Assembly: GCA_020635035.1 (NCBI GenBank)
Contig: JACKAO010000003.1
Coordinates: 248,001-312,000, forward strand
Direction of reading: 5' to 3'
DNA: 64,000 bases
From: Calditrichia bacterium
GTDB taxonomy: Bacteria; Calditrichota; Calditrichia; Calditrichales; J004
Shown piece after piece: positions 35,281 through 44,148 of this stretch. A program made the translations under genes and the position numbers. Every line of letters begins with the position of its first letter. Within the stretch, counting starts at the first letter, position 1. Below the pieces are notes generated by a model. It ran no database searches. It was not told where the DNA came from and was given only the letters and a program-made list of their open reading frames with translations.

Positions 35281-36147
35281 TCAGGACGATGCTATAGGAC
35301 GTTCGCCCTTTCGGATGATTTTTTTACTCTGTTCTCCTTTTATGACACCTTTCTTTTCGTCAATCCATACAATTGCTCCGGTTGGGCAGCGTTGAATCGG
35401 AACCTGCGTTGCATGGTTTTGACTATAGTCAACAACGGGTAAGTTATTTTTCATGGTAATTAAATTGCCGGGTGCATCCATTGCGCAGCGTGCACATGCA
35501 GTGCAAGCAACCTGGCATTCTTCAAGGATTTCATCTCCCGCATCAAGGTTTTTACAAGCAACCCATAATCTGTGACTGGCAGCCTGCAGTGAGAACAAGT
35601 CTTTAGGACATGCTTCCACACAGTCGCCGCAAGCAGTACATTTATCTTCATTTACAACGGGAAGGGAAAATGGGTTCATGGTGATTGCATCAAAATCACA
35701 GGATACTTCACAATCACCAAGGCCTAGGCAGCCCCAGAAACAACCTTTACCGCCTCCGGAAACAAGAGAGGCTGCCTGGCAGGTTTGAAGGCCTTGATAG
35801 CGGGCGCGGTTTCGTGCTACATTTGTACCGCCGGCACAAGCCAGCCTTGCTACTATTTTTTCTTCTGCACCAACATCTACCCCAAGGAATTGGGCTATTT
35901 GTACACGTCCGTCTTCAGAGCTGACTGTACATTTACCTGGTAAAGCATTCCCCGAAACCAGTGCTTCTGCAAAGGGACGACACCCGGGAAATCCACAGGC
36001 ACCACAATTGGCGTGCGGGAGCATATCTTCAACAATATCTATACGCGGATCTTCTTCCACATGAAGTTTCTTGTTGGCAAGAATCAGCATTGCGGCAAGA
36101 ATAAGCGTTAAGCCGCCTAATGCTGCTAAAGAAGTCAAAATTAACAT
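35281..36147 (-). CDS. rnfB: Rnf complex subunit RnfB, polyferredoxin
   Basis: A 288-residue subunit that receives electrons from ferredoxin. It has one N-terminal membrane helix (residues 3-24), then the [4Fe-4S] motif NCGACGFPGCRPFAEAL with C and later GKC. Further sites are CFWGCLGLGDCEVSC with CTACGDCVEACP, and CQVACTACARC with a late C in QRCPTGAIVW, so about four clusters in all. It opens the operon; the PFOR gene follows 57 bases later on the same strand. In most bacteria rnfB is the last or first rnf gene and lies next to rnfC or rnfA; here the PFOR separates it from rnfC. Confidence 0.93.
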   Translation of the reverse strand: MLILTSLAALGGLTLILAAMLILANKKLHVEEDPRIDIVEDMLPHANCGACGFPGCRPFAEALVSGNALPGKCTVSSEDGRVQIAQFLGVDVGAEEKIVARLACAGGTNVARNRARYQGLQTCQAASLVSGGGKGCFWGCLGLGDCEVSCDFDAITMNPFSLPVVNEDKCTACGDCVEACPKDLFSLQAASHRLWVACKNLDAGDEILEECQVACTACARCAMDAPGNLITMKNNLPVVDYSQNHATQVPIQRCPTGAIVWIDEKKGVIKGEQSKKIIRKGERPIASS

Positions 36148-36324
36148 TTCAATACCTTATATTGTTACAATTTCAGTAAGGTATCGGAGGAAGGATTTTA
36201 TTATAAAATCAATTAGATGCGGGTTTTCTCATTTGATTTTACAATATCAAATATAAAAAGAAAGAACACAGTATCAAATAATAATTTAAGGTATTTTTTA
36301 TATTCGGTCTTTACTAATAAAGCA

Positions 36325-37404
36325 TTAGCAGGGTTTTATAATTATTAACGAAAGATCATCATGTCTGCGGGCTGTCCCGCAAAAGGTATTTACTTCATTA
36401 ACCAGCATCGAACCTGCCTTCCGGGCAGAAAGTCCATTTAGCCGGGGTATAAAATCAAAAAGTTTTTTCTCGTAAAAATCACCTTTTTCGTTAACAGATT
36501 CATCAAGGCCATCACTATAGATTAATAAAAGCTCATCGCTGGACATCTTAAATGTAATTTCTTCATAATCTGCATCACCTGACAATCCCAAAGCCCTGGA
36601 ACCCTTATCAAAGCATTGAATTTTATCTTTCTTTATTAAAACCGGTGGCAGATGGCCGGCATTTACAAGTTTAATAGCCTGTTCTCCGGGAACTATTTCC
36701 AGGTAAATAAGGGATGCAAAACTTTGTTTTAAGCTATCCCTGTAAAAAATGGAATTCAGTTTTTTTACAAATGCTGATAAAGATGTAAAATCCGGGGCAA
36801 AAGCTTTAATCAGTGATTGCAGCTTTGCCATTAGTATTGCCGCTCCAAGACCTTTACCGGAAACATCAGCAAGTGCCAGGGCATAGCGCTGATCAGAAAG
36901 TTTAATAAAATCAACAAGATCACCACCAACATCGTTTGCCGGCATATTGTAAATCCAGATGTCCCAGCCAGGCACCTGGGGATCTTCATCCGGCATCAGG
37001 GCTTTTTGAACAGCAAAACCTTCATGCAATTCACTTTTTGCTAATAGTTTATCCTTAAGTTCAAGCAGTAATATGAGTAATAATAGTAGTCCTCCTAGCG
37101 TTGGATTATCGCCAATACCTGTTCCATTGGAAGAAAACCCGATCCTGACAAAAATTAAAAAAACGGCAACAATAAAAAGGATTTGCCGGAACGGCGTCAG
37201 CTTGTTGAACATACTTTTAAAAATTGACCAGAAAGTAAAAACAAAACGTTTGAGTGAATTCATGCTTTCCAGTTTTTTGCGCTGCTGGTCGTCGATGTAA
37301 AAATCCTTTAACTCACGGTATTCTCTTTTGAATGTTTTGTATAGGTCATGAGAGCCAATATTGTTAATGATTGTCTGAAAAGTTGAGTGAATTGTACGAA
37401 ACAT
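36325..37404 (-). CDS. PP2C-type (SpoIIE/RsbU) serine phosphatase, membrane-bound
   Basis: A 359-residue protein. Residues about 70-115 hold two membrane helices (FRQILFIVAVFLIFVRIGF and a Leu-rich GGLLLLLILLLEL stretch), and residues about 135-359 hold the SpoIIE-type phosphatase. Metal-binding Asp motifs are visible: NDVGGDLVDF, LADVSGKGLGAA, YSDGLDE and HDDLSLIII. Such enzymes dephosphorylate STAS proteins in partner-switching pathways; a STAS protein is encoded at 3317, far off. No sensor domain is seen besides the helices and the N-terminal 70 residues. It is divergent from the hemerythrin and Roadblock genes across a 196-base gap, so they may share regulation. Confidence 0.88.
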   Translation of the reverse strand: MFRTIHSTFQTIINNIGSHDLYKTFKREYRELKDFYIDDQQRKKLESMNSLKRFVFTFWSIFKSMFNKLTPFRQILFIVAVFLIFVRIGFSSNGTGIGDNPTLGGLLLLLILLLELKDKLLAKSELHEGFAVQKALMPDEDPQVPGWDIWIYNMPANDVGGDLVDFIKLSDQRYALALADVSGKGLGAAILMAKLQSLIKAFAPDFTSLSAFVKKLNSIFYRDSLKQSFASLIYLEIVPGEQAIKLVNAGHLPPVLIKKDKIQCFDKGSRALGLSGDADYEEITFKMSSDELLLIYSDGLDESVNEKGDFYEKKLFDFIPRLNGLSARKAGSMLVNEVNTFCGTARRHDDLSLIIIKPC

Positions 37405-37600
37405 ATTTTAATCTTTATTTTATTTTTTTAAAAAGACGAGAAAAAGGATAAGATGTTTTATTTATTCAGGCATTTAATTTGGTAACAATTTTAAAGGTAA
37501 CAGCTTCATATATCCAAATGTTAATTATTTATTAATCATTAAAAAAAATCCCCGAGAATACGATCAAATTATTAAATATACATATATCTTTAGGTTTCTT

Positions 37601-38014
37601 ATGAATAAAGTAGAAAAAATAAAATGGGATGAATCCTTATTATCAGGAGATCCAAGGATTGATGTTCAGCATAAATTTCTGGTAGAAATTATAAATGAAC
37701 TTGCTGATGCAATTTTGCTGGAAAAAGGCAGGAAAGCATTAGGCAAAATCCTGAATATGTTAAAATACTATGCCGCCTGGCATTTTGAGAGAGAAGAGAA
37801 GTGCATGGATGAAGTTAAATGCCCGGCAGCAATGATTAATAAGGAAGCTCATGTTCGTTTTGTAAAAGTATTCGAGGGATACCAGAAGCAATTTCTTGCA
37901 AATACGGATGTTGAAGAACTTTCCAAAGCCATGTATCGGACATTAGTCGACTGGCTTGTAAATCACATAAAAAAAGTAGATGGTCAAATAAGAACCTGTC
38001 TTCATCAAAGATAA
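37601..38014 (+). CDS. Bacteriohemerythrin-like protein with one altered iron ligand
   Basis: A 137-residue four-helix hemerythrin domain. Expected di-iron ligands are His24 (DVQHKFL), His61 and Glu65 (WHFEREE), His84 (NKEAHVRF), and the His and Asp in VNHIKKVDG near the end. The family usually has HxxxH in the third helix; here the first of these reads Asn80, so six of seven ligands remain. The change may alter O2 binding or favour a different metal state. The domain stands alone with no sensor fusion. It is followed 26 bases later by two Roadblock genes on the same strand. Confidence 0.85.
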   Translation: MNKVEKIKWDESLLSGDPRIDVQHKFLVEIINELADAILLEKGRKALGKILNMLKYYAAWHFEREEKCMDEVKCPAAMINKEAHVRFVKVFEGYQKQFLANTDVEELSKAMYRTLVDWLVNHIKKVDGQIRTCLHQR

Positions 38015-38040
38015 TTTAAAATAATGTATGGAGAAATCTA

Positions 38041-38415
38041 ATGAGTCAAACATTATCTGAAAATTTACAATTTATCCTTAAGGATCTGGAAACGAGCACA
38101 CCGGATATAGAAGCAACAGCACTTGTAAGCAGTGATGGACTAGTGATAGCTTCTCGCCTTCCTTCTGATGTGGAAGAAGATCGTATTGGTGCGATGAGTG
38201 CTGCAATGCTCTCTCTGGGAGAAAGAAGTTCTGAAGAATTATCACGCGGAAAGTTAAACCAGGTTTTAATAAAAGGCGAAAATGGTTATATTGTTATGAT
38301 GAATATTGGTGACGAATCTGTTCTTGTTGTAATGACTAATGAAAAAATTAAACTTGGTCTTTTGTTCCTTGAGCTGAAAAGGACGGCTGAGCATTTATTA
38401 AAGCTGCTGGATTAA
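38041..38415 (+). CDS. Roadblock/LC7 domain protein
   Basis: A 124-residue Roadblock/LC7 domain, of the MglB type that regulates small Ras-like GTPases or acts as a scaffold. The pattern is clear: ATALVSSDGLVIASRLPSD, then the GAMSAAMLSLGERSSEEL helix and GENGYIVMMNIGDESVLVVM strands. No MglA-like GTPase gene is in the window. A GGAGAAA ribosome site lies before the ATG. Together with the next gene it forms a Roadblock pair. Confidence 0.88.
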   Translation: MSQTLSENLQFILKDLETSTPDIEATALVSSDGLVIASRLPSDVEEDRIGAMSAAMLSLGERSSEELSRGKLNQVLIKGENGYIVMMNIGDESVLVVMTNEKIKLGLLFLELKRTAEHLLKLLD

Positions 38416-38435
38416 AATAAGAACCGGAATATTTT

Positions 38436-38861
38436 TTGAATCCAAAAGATAAAACATCTTCCGAAGAGAAATTATCCTTCGATGCTAAACTTGCCAAAGA
38501 ATTAAATCAACTAATGGATGAAGGCGGCTTTATTGCGGCAACAATATCTGATGATAAAGGTCTTGTTCTGGCAACTAAAGGCAACAGGATTCTAACAGAT
38601 ACCATAAGTGCTTTATCATCTGCCAGCTTACAATACAAAAATGCCGTACAAAAGGAAGCCGGATTAGTTGAAATTGATGAAGTTACCTGTGTAAGCGGCA
38701 ATAAAGCGCGCTATATTAATCGTTTTTTTGAGATTAACTCTCATTTGTTTGTTCTTTCCGCAATAAGTCCTCCGCATGCTTCATACAGAAAAATAACCAA
38801 TCAGGCTGTTATTAGTATTCAGCGTATCATTAAAGAACGACTTTCTGACAGTATACTTTAA
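38436..38861 (+). CDS. Second, diverged Roadblock/LC7-like protein
   Basis: A 141-residue protein with the same core as the gene before: GFIAATISDDKGLVLATKGN, then SALSSASLQYKNAVQKEAGL and a strand pair with RYINRFFEINSHLFVLSAISP. The start is TTG at 38436, with GGA at 38426-38428 seven bases upstream; the first ATG inside the frame lies too late to keep the helix. The N-terminal 25 residues are charged. It probably pairs with its neighbour as a heterodimer, since Roadblock proteins dimerise. It ends two bases before the convergent methyltransferase gene. Confidence 0.7.
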   Translation: MNPKDKTSSEEKLSFDAKLAKELNQLMDEGGFIAATISDDKGLVLATKGNRILTDTISALSSASLQYKNAVQKEAGLVEIDEVTCVSGNKARYINRFFEINSHLFVLSAISPPHASYRKITNQAVISIQRIIKERLSDSIL

Positions 38862-38863
38862 GA

Positions 38864-39637
38864 TTACTTTGATTTGGTCTGCTGCCGATTAGCTTTTAAC
38901 ACATAACACACGAAGTCGCCGCCGAATTTATCAGGGATTTTTGCGGAATATTTCTGATCCGGTGAAATAAACATTTTGGTCCAAATGCGGGCAAAAGCTG
39001 AATTTTTATATTGTTCAGGTGAAGGGATAAAACTGCAGTAATTTTCGCGGTGCATTATACTAAACTCATTTTTAAAATCTTTTTCATTATAGTAGTGCAG
39101 TTTGATGCCATTTTGTAATTCAAATTGTTTTTGAGACATTCGCTGCCGGAGATTATTTATTCTCAGTTTTACTAAATCAGTTAAAAATGAAAATAAATGG
39201 AATGATGGTCTGCTAATAATTATTGCATATCCATCTGGCTTTAGAATTGTTCTGATTTTTTTTAACGATTCTGTTAAATTTTCCATTTCATTTATAACAC
39301 CAAAGTTCAGTATTATGGTATCATAAAGGGCATCCGGTACGAAATCCTGCAAAGAAGAACGTGCTATACGCGCCCTTAAACCCAAACGTTGAGCCTGTCG
39401 ACGGGCAGCTAATATCATCTCGCGGGATATATCGATGGCATCAATTTCCAGACTTAAGGACTTGTAAAAATCAAAATCGGCCCCCGGTCCGCAGCCAACA
39501 TCCAGGATCTTTTTATTGCGATTAAGAAACGATCGTAATAATTCGTGTATCATACTGCGTTGATATTCAACCAAGGGATTTTTTAGAAAGTCCTGGTATT
39601 CTCTAACATCGGAATCAGATATTTCTGCTGGTACCAT
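38864..39637 (-). CDS. Class I SAM-dependent methyltransferase
   Basis: A 257-residue Rossmann methyltransferase. Motif I is LDVGCGPGADFDFY near residue 50, motif II is the acidic IDAIDIS, and motif IV is TIILNFGVINEM. No added domain that could show the substrate is visible; the second half has a Lys/Arg-rich loop (KLRINNLRQRMSQKQFE) before the last strands. A TTG six codons upstream is open, but the ATG at 39637 fits better. The neighbouring genes do not suggest a substrate. Confidence 0.82.
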   Translation of the reverse strand: MVPAEISDSDVREYQDFLKNPLVEYQRSMIHELLRSFLNRNKKILDVGCGPGADFDFYKSLSLEIDAIDISREMILAARRQAQRLGLRARIARSSLQDFVPDALYDTIILNFGVINEMENLTESLKKIRTILKPDGYAIIISRPSFHLFSFLTDLVKLRINNLRQRMSQKQFELQNGIKLHYYNEKDFKNEFSIMHRENYCSFIPSPEQYKNSAFARIWTKMFISPDQKYSAKIPDKFGGDFVCYVLKANRQQTKSK

Positions 39638-39832
39638 ACAATTTAATAAGATCAAATTTAGTGTTGGTATAAAAGATTATGTAAATATAGCTAAATAACC
39701 CATTTTATACACGAAATTGTTCCGGGGAGTTATTTAACACACTATTGAATGATTTTTGATTTTAATGACACAATAAAATTAGTTAATTTTATATCAGTGA
39801 ATTTTCAGATATAAAATAAATTAAGGCCCCAA

Positions 39833-41251
39833 ATGGATATAGAATTGTTTAAGAAAGAAGCTCACGCCCTTGTAGAATGGATCGCAGATTATTACCGGGA
39901 AATCGAAAAATACCCGGTCAAATCCCAGGTGAAGCCTAAAGAAATCTTTAACCAGCTGCCTGTTTCTCCTCCGCAAAAAAGTGAAGCAATACCTGCCATC
40001 ATGGAAGATTTTCAAAAAATCATCATGCCCGGAATTACTCACTGGCAAAGTCCCAATTTTTTTGCCTACTTCCCGGCAAACTCAAGTTACCCGTCTGTTT
40101 TAGCTGAAATGCTGACAGCCGCACTGGGAGCTCAGTGTATGATTTGGGAAACGTCTCCGGCAGCGGCCGAGCTGGAAGAAAAAGTAATGAATTGGTTGAA
40201 ACAAATGATGGGACTTCCAGAAAGCTGGTATGGTGTTATCCAGGATACAGCGTCGTCTGCAACTTTGTGTGCCATATTAAGTGCCCGCGAAAAAGCAACA
40301 AATTATGAAACTAACAACAACGGATTCAGTCAGAATAATTTCAGGGTATACGGCTCCACACAAACACATTCGTCTATTGACAAAGCGGTAAAGATTGCTG
40401 GGATAGGTAAAAATAATCTTATTAAAGTAGCCGTAGATGAAAATCTTGCCCTTGATCCGGATGCCCTTGAAAAAGCCATTAAAACCGATTTGCTTAATGG
40501 GAAAAAACCGTTGTGTGTGATTGCAACCATTGGAACAACCGGCACTACAGCTATCGATCCGATAAAGGAAATAGCTGCCGTATGTAAAAAATACGATATC
40601 TGGCTGCATGTGGATGCGGCTTTTGCCGGAACGGCTTTAATTCTCCCTGAAATGCACTATATGGCAGATGGTCTGGACATGGTCGACAGTTATGTATTTA
40701 ATCCCCACAAATGGATGTTTACAAATTTTGATTGTTCAGCCTATTATGTAAAGGACAAGGAAACGCTGATCCGCACCTTTGAAATTATGCCGGAATACTT
40801 AAAAACAGCCGTGGACAGCCAGGTTAATAATTACCGCGATTGGGGGATTGCATTGGGTCGGCGATTCCGGGCGCTTAAGTTATGGTTTGTAATCCGCAGT
40901 TTTGGTGTGGATGGTATCCGGGAACGGATACGCAATCATATAAAAATGGCACAGGAACTGGTTAAAAAAATGAAAGAACATGGTTCATTTGAAATTCTGG
41001 CACCGGTGCCACTAAATGTGATTTGTTTCCGTTTTAAGCCTAAAAATATGTCTGATGAAAATGAGTTGAATAAACTGAATGAGACTTTGCTGAAACAGTT
41101 AAATGCCAGCGGTAAGATTTATATGACACATACAAAAATTGACGATAAATACACGATTCGTATGGTGATTGGTCAGACTTATGTCCTGCAAAAGCATGTG
41201 GATACTGCGTGGGAATTGATACAGGAGACAGCAAAAAATCTGAAAAAATAA
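39833..41251 (+). CDS. PLP-dependent aromatic-L-amino-acid decarboxylase family protein
   Basis: A 472-residue group II decarboxylase. The PLP lysine is in YVFNPHKWMFTNFDC near residue 303, the cofactor Asp/Ala pair is in LHVDAAFAGTA, and the Thr/Ser region is QDTASSATLCAILSAREKA near residue 140. The pattern and length fit DOPA/tryptophan/tyrosine decarboxylases. The substrate, probably an aromatic amino acid, cannot be told from sequence. No transporter or amine pathway lies beside it. The gene converges on deaD across a region with three hairpins. It starts at ATG after AAGGCCCC. Confidence 0.88.
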   Translation: MDIELFKKEAHALVEWIADYYREIEKYPVKSQVKPKEIFNQLPVSPPQKSEAIPAIMEDFQKIIMPGITHWQSPNFFAYFPANSSYPSVLAEMLTAALGAQCMIWETSPAAAELEEKVMNWLKQMMGLPESWYGVIQDTASSATLCAILSAREKATNYETNNNGFSQNNFRVYGSTQTHSSIDKAVKIAGIGKNNLIKVAVDENLALDPDALEKAIKTDLLNGKKPLCVIATIGTTGTTAIDPIKEIAAVCKKYDIWLHVDAAFAGTALILPEMHYMADGLDMVDSYVFNPHKWMFTNFDCSAYYVKDKETLIRTFEIMPEYLKTAVDSQVNNYRDWGIALGRRFRALKLWFVIRSFGVDGIRERIRNHIKMAQELVKKMKEHGSFEILAPVPLNVICFRFKPKNMSDENELNKLNETLLKQLNASGKIYMTHTKIDDKYTIRMVIGQTYVLQKHVDTAWELIQETAKNLKK

Positions 41252-41283
41252 TGAAGTAATTTTAAGTGTTTTAAAATTCGTTT

Positions 41284-41302
41284 TTCCGAATTTATTTCGG
41301 AA
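41284..41302. terminator. Weak hairpin after the decarboxylase gene
   Basis: TTCCGAA at 41284-41290 and TTCGGAA at 41296-41302 form a 7-base stem, followed by TCTTTAT. It lies about 30 bases beyond the decarboxylase stop on the plus strand. It may end that transcript; the T run is poor. Confidence 0.35.
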
Positions 41303-41330
41303 TCTTTATCTGCATAAAAACATATTATGG

Positions 41331-41351
41331 ATCCTGAAACAAGTTCAGGAT
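41331..41351. repeat. Palindromic element of a widespread intergenic type
   Basis: ATCCTGAA at 41331-41338 and TTCAGGAT at 41344-41351 pair perfectly round a 5-base loop; TGACA follows. The sequence family GATCCTGAAxxAAGTTCAGGATGAC is, to my knowledge, a dispersed palindromic repeat found between genes in many bacteria. Only one copy was seen here. Confidence 0.5.
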
Positions 41352-41398
41352 GACAAACTCTGAATCAATACTGGAGTTTTCAAATATTAGAAATTAAA

Positions 41399-41425
41399 GT
41401 AACGCAAGACGATGTCTTGCGTTAC
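41399..41425 (-). terminator. 12-base hairpin downstream of deaD
   Basis: GTAACGCAAGAC at 41399-41410 pairs perfectly with GTCTTGCGTTAC at 41414-41425; the loop is only GAT. On the minus strand TTTAATTTC follows. It lies 24 bases after the deaD stop and probably ends that transcript, or serves both converging genes. Confidence 0.6.
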
Positions 41426-41448
41426 AAATCTAAATCATAAAAATATTG

Positions 41449-43191
41449 TTAAAAAAATCTTTCCCTGGAACCGCGTTTTTTCTTTTTTGCAAATCCACGA
41501 TCACGCGAAGGCTTTTCATCTTTGTGAGATTTACTCTGGGCGGGTTCAACCTGTAGTTTCTTTCCGTTAAAAGTCGCCCCTTTAAATGCCCGTACAATAT
41601 GCTCACTATGGTAATCATCGATTTCAAAAAAGGAAAAAGATTTCATTATTTCAATCTTGCCTATTTCAATATCACGATTACGGGTTTGGCGGTTTATTAG
41701 GCTGATAAGTTGTCCCGGATTTAAATCATCTTTGCTGCCGGCATCGATGAAAAAGCGGTCAAAACCAGTCTGACGGCGTTCTTTCCTGGCTCTCTTTGAT
41801 CCGCGTTCCCCACGTTCACCTCGTTCACGCCTGTCACCACGATCCCTGGACGGTGAATCCACATAATTAATATCCTGTGCATCTTTGTAGTATTCCAGGA
41901 AGCGATTAAACTCCAAAGCCACAAAGTTTTTAATCAGGTCTTCTTTGCTCAAAGATTCCAGTTTCTCATACACAGCGGGTAGATAGGGATCAATCTGCTC
42001 GTGATTAACTTGTACGTTTTGCATTTTATCGATCAGGTGAAACAGCTGTTTTTCACAGATTTCCTGTCCGGTTGGGATTAAACGATGTTCAAATGTTTTC
42101 CCGATAATTTTTTCAATCTGGCGCAGTTTACCTTTTTCACGGCTGTGCATTATTGTTATCGAAACACCATCTTTACCGGCACGTCCCGTACGTCCGCTGC
42201 GGTGTGTGTAAATTTCCAGGTCATCGGGTAAATCAACATTAATAACGTGTGTCAGATCATTAACATCCAAACCACGGGCAGCCACATCTGTGGCAATAAG
42301 CATCTGCAGATTTCTCTGGCGGAATTTACGCATCACGGAATCGCGCTGCTGCTGGGTTAAATCGCCATGCAGAGAATCGGCGTCATAACCATCCTGGATC
42401 AGTTTATCAGCAAAGTCTTTTGTTTCTTTTCGTGTCCGGCAGAAAATAATTCCATAGATATCCGGGTGCAGATCAGCGATGCGTTTTAAAGCCAGGTAAC
42501 GATCTTTGGCATGAACCATATAATAAATATGTTCCACATTCTCAGCTCCGGAATTACGTTTGCCGATTGTAATTTTAACCGGATCCGTCATATAGTCTGA
42601 AGCAATTTTTTCAGCTTCGCGCGGCATGGTTGCCGAAAACAATAGTGTATTTTTAGTTTTGGGTGTTTCAAACAGGATCGCATTCAAATCTTCCTGGAAA
42701 CCCATGTTAAGCATTTCATCTGCTTCATCCAGCACCAGGGTGTCGATGGTTGTTACATCAGCAATGCCACGATTGATTAAATCCAGCATGCGCCCCGGTG
42801 TGGCAACAATTATTTGCACACCTTTTTGCAGCGCTTTGATCTGGCGATTCATATCTGCACCACCATAAACGGCTGTAATAGAGATGCCTTCGATGTATTT
42901 TGCGTATTGTGTTAAATCTTTGGTGATCTGTATGCACAGTTCACGTGTCGGGCTTAAAATAAGCGCCTGGGTATAGTTAGAGTTTACGTCAATCCGTTCA
43001 ATGATCGGTAAACCATATGCAGCTGTCTTCCCGGTTCCTGTTTGAGCCAGGGCCACTAAATCTGTTTTGTTTTGTAAAAGCAGCGGTATCACCTGTTCCT
43101 GAACAGGAGTCGGGTTCTCAAAACCCAATTCTTTTACACCATTTAAAACCGCTTCCGATAGACCGAGCCGGTCCATTGTGATATTGTCCAA
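41449..43191 (-). CDS. deaD: DEAD-box RNA helicase with DbpA RNA-binding domain
   Basis: A 580-residue ATP-dependent RNA helicase of the CsdA/DeaD type, active in ribosome assembly and RNA decay, often in the cold. The motifs appear in order: F and Q motif (GFENPTPVQEQVIP), I AQTGTGKT, Ia PTRELCIQ, Ib TPGR, II DEAD, III SAT, V ARGLDV and VI HRSGRTGRAG. A DbpA-type RNA-binding domain lies near residues 480-550, after an Arg/Gly-rich linker (RDRGDRRERGERGERGSKR). The tail is basic. A long, AT-rich 5' region before it holds no gene. The name is by family; DbpA would be another choice. Confidence 0.92.
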   Translation of the reverse strand: MDNITMDRLGLSEAVLNGVKELGFENPTPVQEQVIPLLLQNKTDLVALAQTGTGKTAAYGLPIIERIDVNSNYTQALILSPTRELCIQITKDLTQYAKYIEGISITAVYGGADMNRQIKALQKGVQIIVATPGRMLDLINRGIADVTTIDTLVLDEADEMLNMGFQEDLNAILFETPKTKNTLLFSATMPREAEKIASDYMTDPVKITIGKRNSGAENVEHIYYMVHAKDRYLALKRIADLHPDIYGIIFCRTRKETKDFADKLIQDGYDADSLHGDLTQQQRDSVMRKFRQRNLQMLIATDVAARGLDVNDLTHVINVDLPDDLEIYTHRSGRTGRAGKDGVSITIMHSREKGKLRQIEKIIGKTFEHRLIPTGQEICEKQLFHLIDKMQNVQVNHEQIDPYLPAVYEKLESLSKEDLIKNFVALEFNRFLEYYKDAQDINYVDSPSRDRGDRRERGERGERGSKRARKERRQTGFDRFFIDAGSKDDLNPGQLISLINRQTRNRDIEIGKIEIMKSFSFFEIDDYHSEHIVRAFKGATFNGKKLQVEPAQSKSHKDEKPSRDRGFAKKKKRGSRERFF

Positions 43192-43476
43192 AATAAAAAC
43201 CTTCTAAAAATTGTAACTCAGTAAATTGTATAAAGCCGGTTAATATACGGGTTAAAACAGGATTTACCTAATCGTTTTCTAATCCGTCAGACACGGGATT
43301 TCAAAATGAGAAAGAGCTGACCTGCAACCCGCGAATTATTATGATGGAGAATTATGATCTTTCAAGACTTTTTAATTGGTGTTTTCTTTTTTTAATTCAT
43401 TATTTTTATGTAGTTATTGTTTTCACCTTTCTATCACAACTGGTATAATAATTTTAAAGTCTATAAAATAAAATAT

Positions 43477-44016
43477 ATGTTAAAATTAAATATTCTTATG
43501 AGCCTGATACTATTTGTATGGCCACTATTTTCTCAGGAAATAAACAAGCAACCAGACTCCAAACCCGTTTATTTTTTTGGCCCAACTGTAGGTATTGCCC
43601 TAAATGCGAATAATGGTAATTTTGTTTTAAATACAGGTTTTTCTTTTGAATTGCAGCATAATAGCAATCTTTATAATGTCTATTATCAATCATTTTTTGA
43701 TTATGGTCCGGAAAGCTTAAACGGGAGCGATAAGGAATTTAGCTTTACATATTCACGTATATTTGGTTTGAAAAAAGTATTCTTTGGGATCGGCTCCGGT
43801 GTTTCAATTATAAAAATAACAAATAAATTAGAATGGATATCTGAAGACACACAAAAAAGAGTACAGACAATTAAAATGGGTATTCCGGTTGAATTTCGCA
43901 TTGGAACCATGAATCCGGATAAAAGTATTCGACTTATTGATTTAAACTTTTTTGGAAACATTAATTCAGAGACAAGCTATTATGGCTGTAAAATCCATTT
44001 CAATATCAAATTGTAA
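43477..44016 (+). CDS. Small secreted or outer-membrane beta-barrel-like protein
   Basis: A 179-residue protein I do not recognise. Residues 1-20 are a signal peptide (LKLNILMSLILFVWPLFSQ). The mature part alternates polar and aromatic residues as in a small outer-membrane barrel: VYFFGPTVGIALNANNGNF, then LYNVYYQSFFDYG, FFGIGSGVSII, and IKLNF-like strands to the end KIHFNIKL, a typical barrel-like C-terminus although without the aromatic last residue. I use the ATG at 43477; the frame extends 20 residues upstream, but that part is not a signal peptide. Divergent from deaD. Confidence 0.55.
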   Translation: MLKLNILMSLILFVWPLFSQEINKQPDSKPVYFFGPTVGIALNANNGNFVLNTGFSFELQHNSNLYNVYYQSFFDYGPESLNGSDKEFSFTYSRIFGLKKVFFGIGSGVSIIKITNKLEWISEDTQKRVQTIKMGIPVEFRIGTMNPDKSIRLIDLNFFGNINSETSYYGCKIHFNIKL

Positions 44017-44148
44017 AAAGTTATACTAAAAACCGAAATTTATGCGCAACCATACGGGACTTTAAATTCGGGGTATGAAATTTTTCAGGCTTACACCACG
44101 TTGACGCAAGTCTTTAAGCGAATTGACCATAATATCGGGAGATAATAA

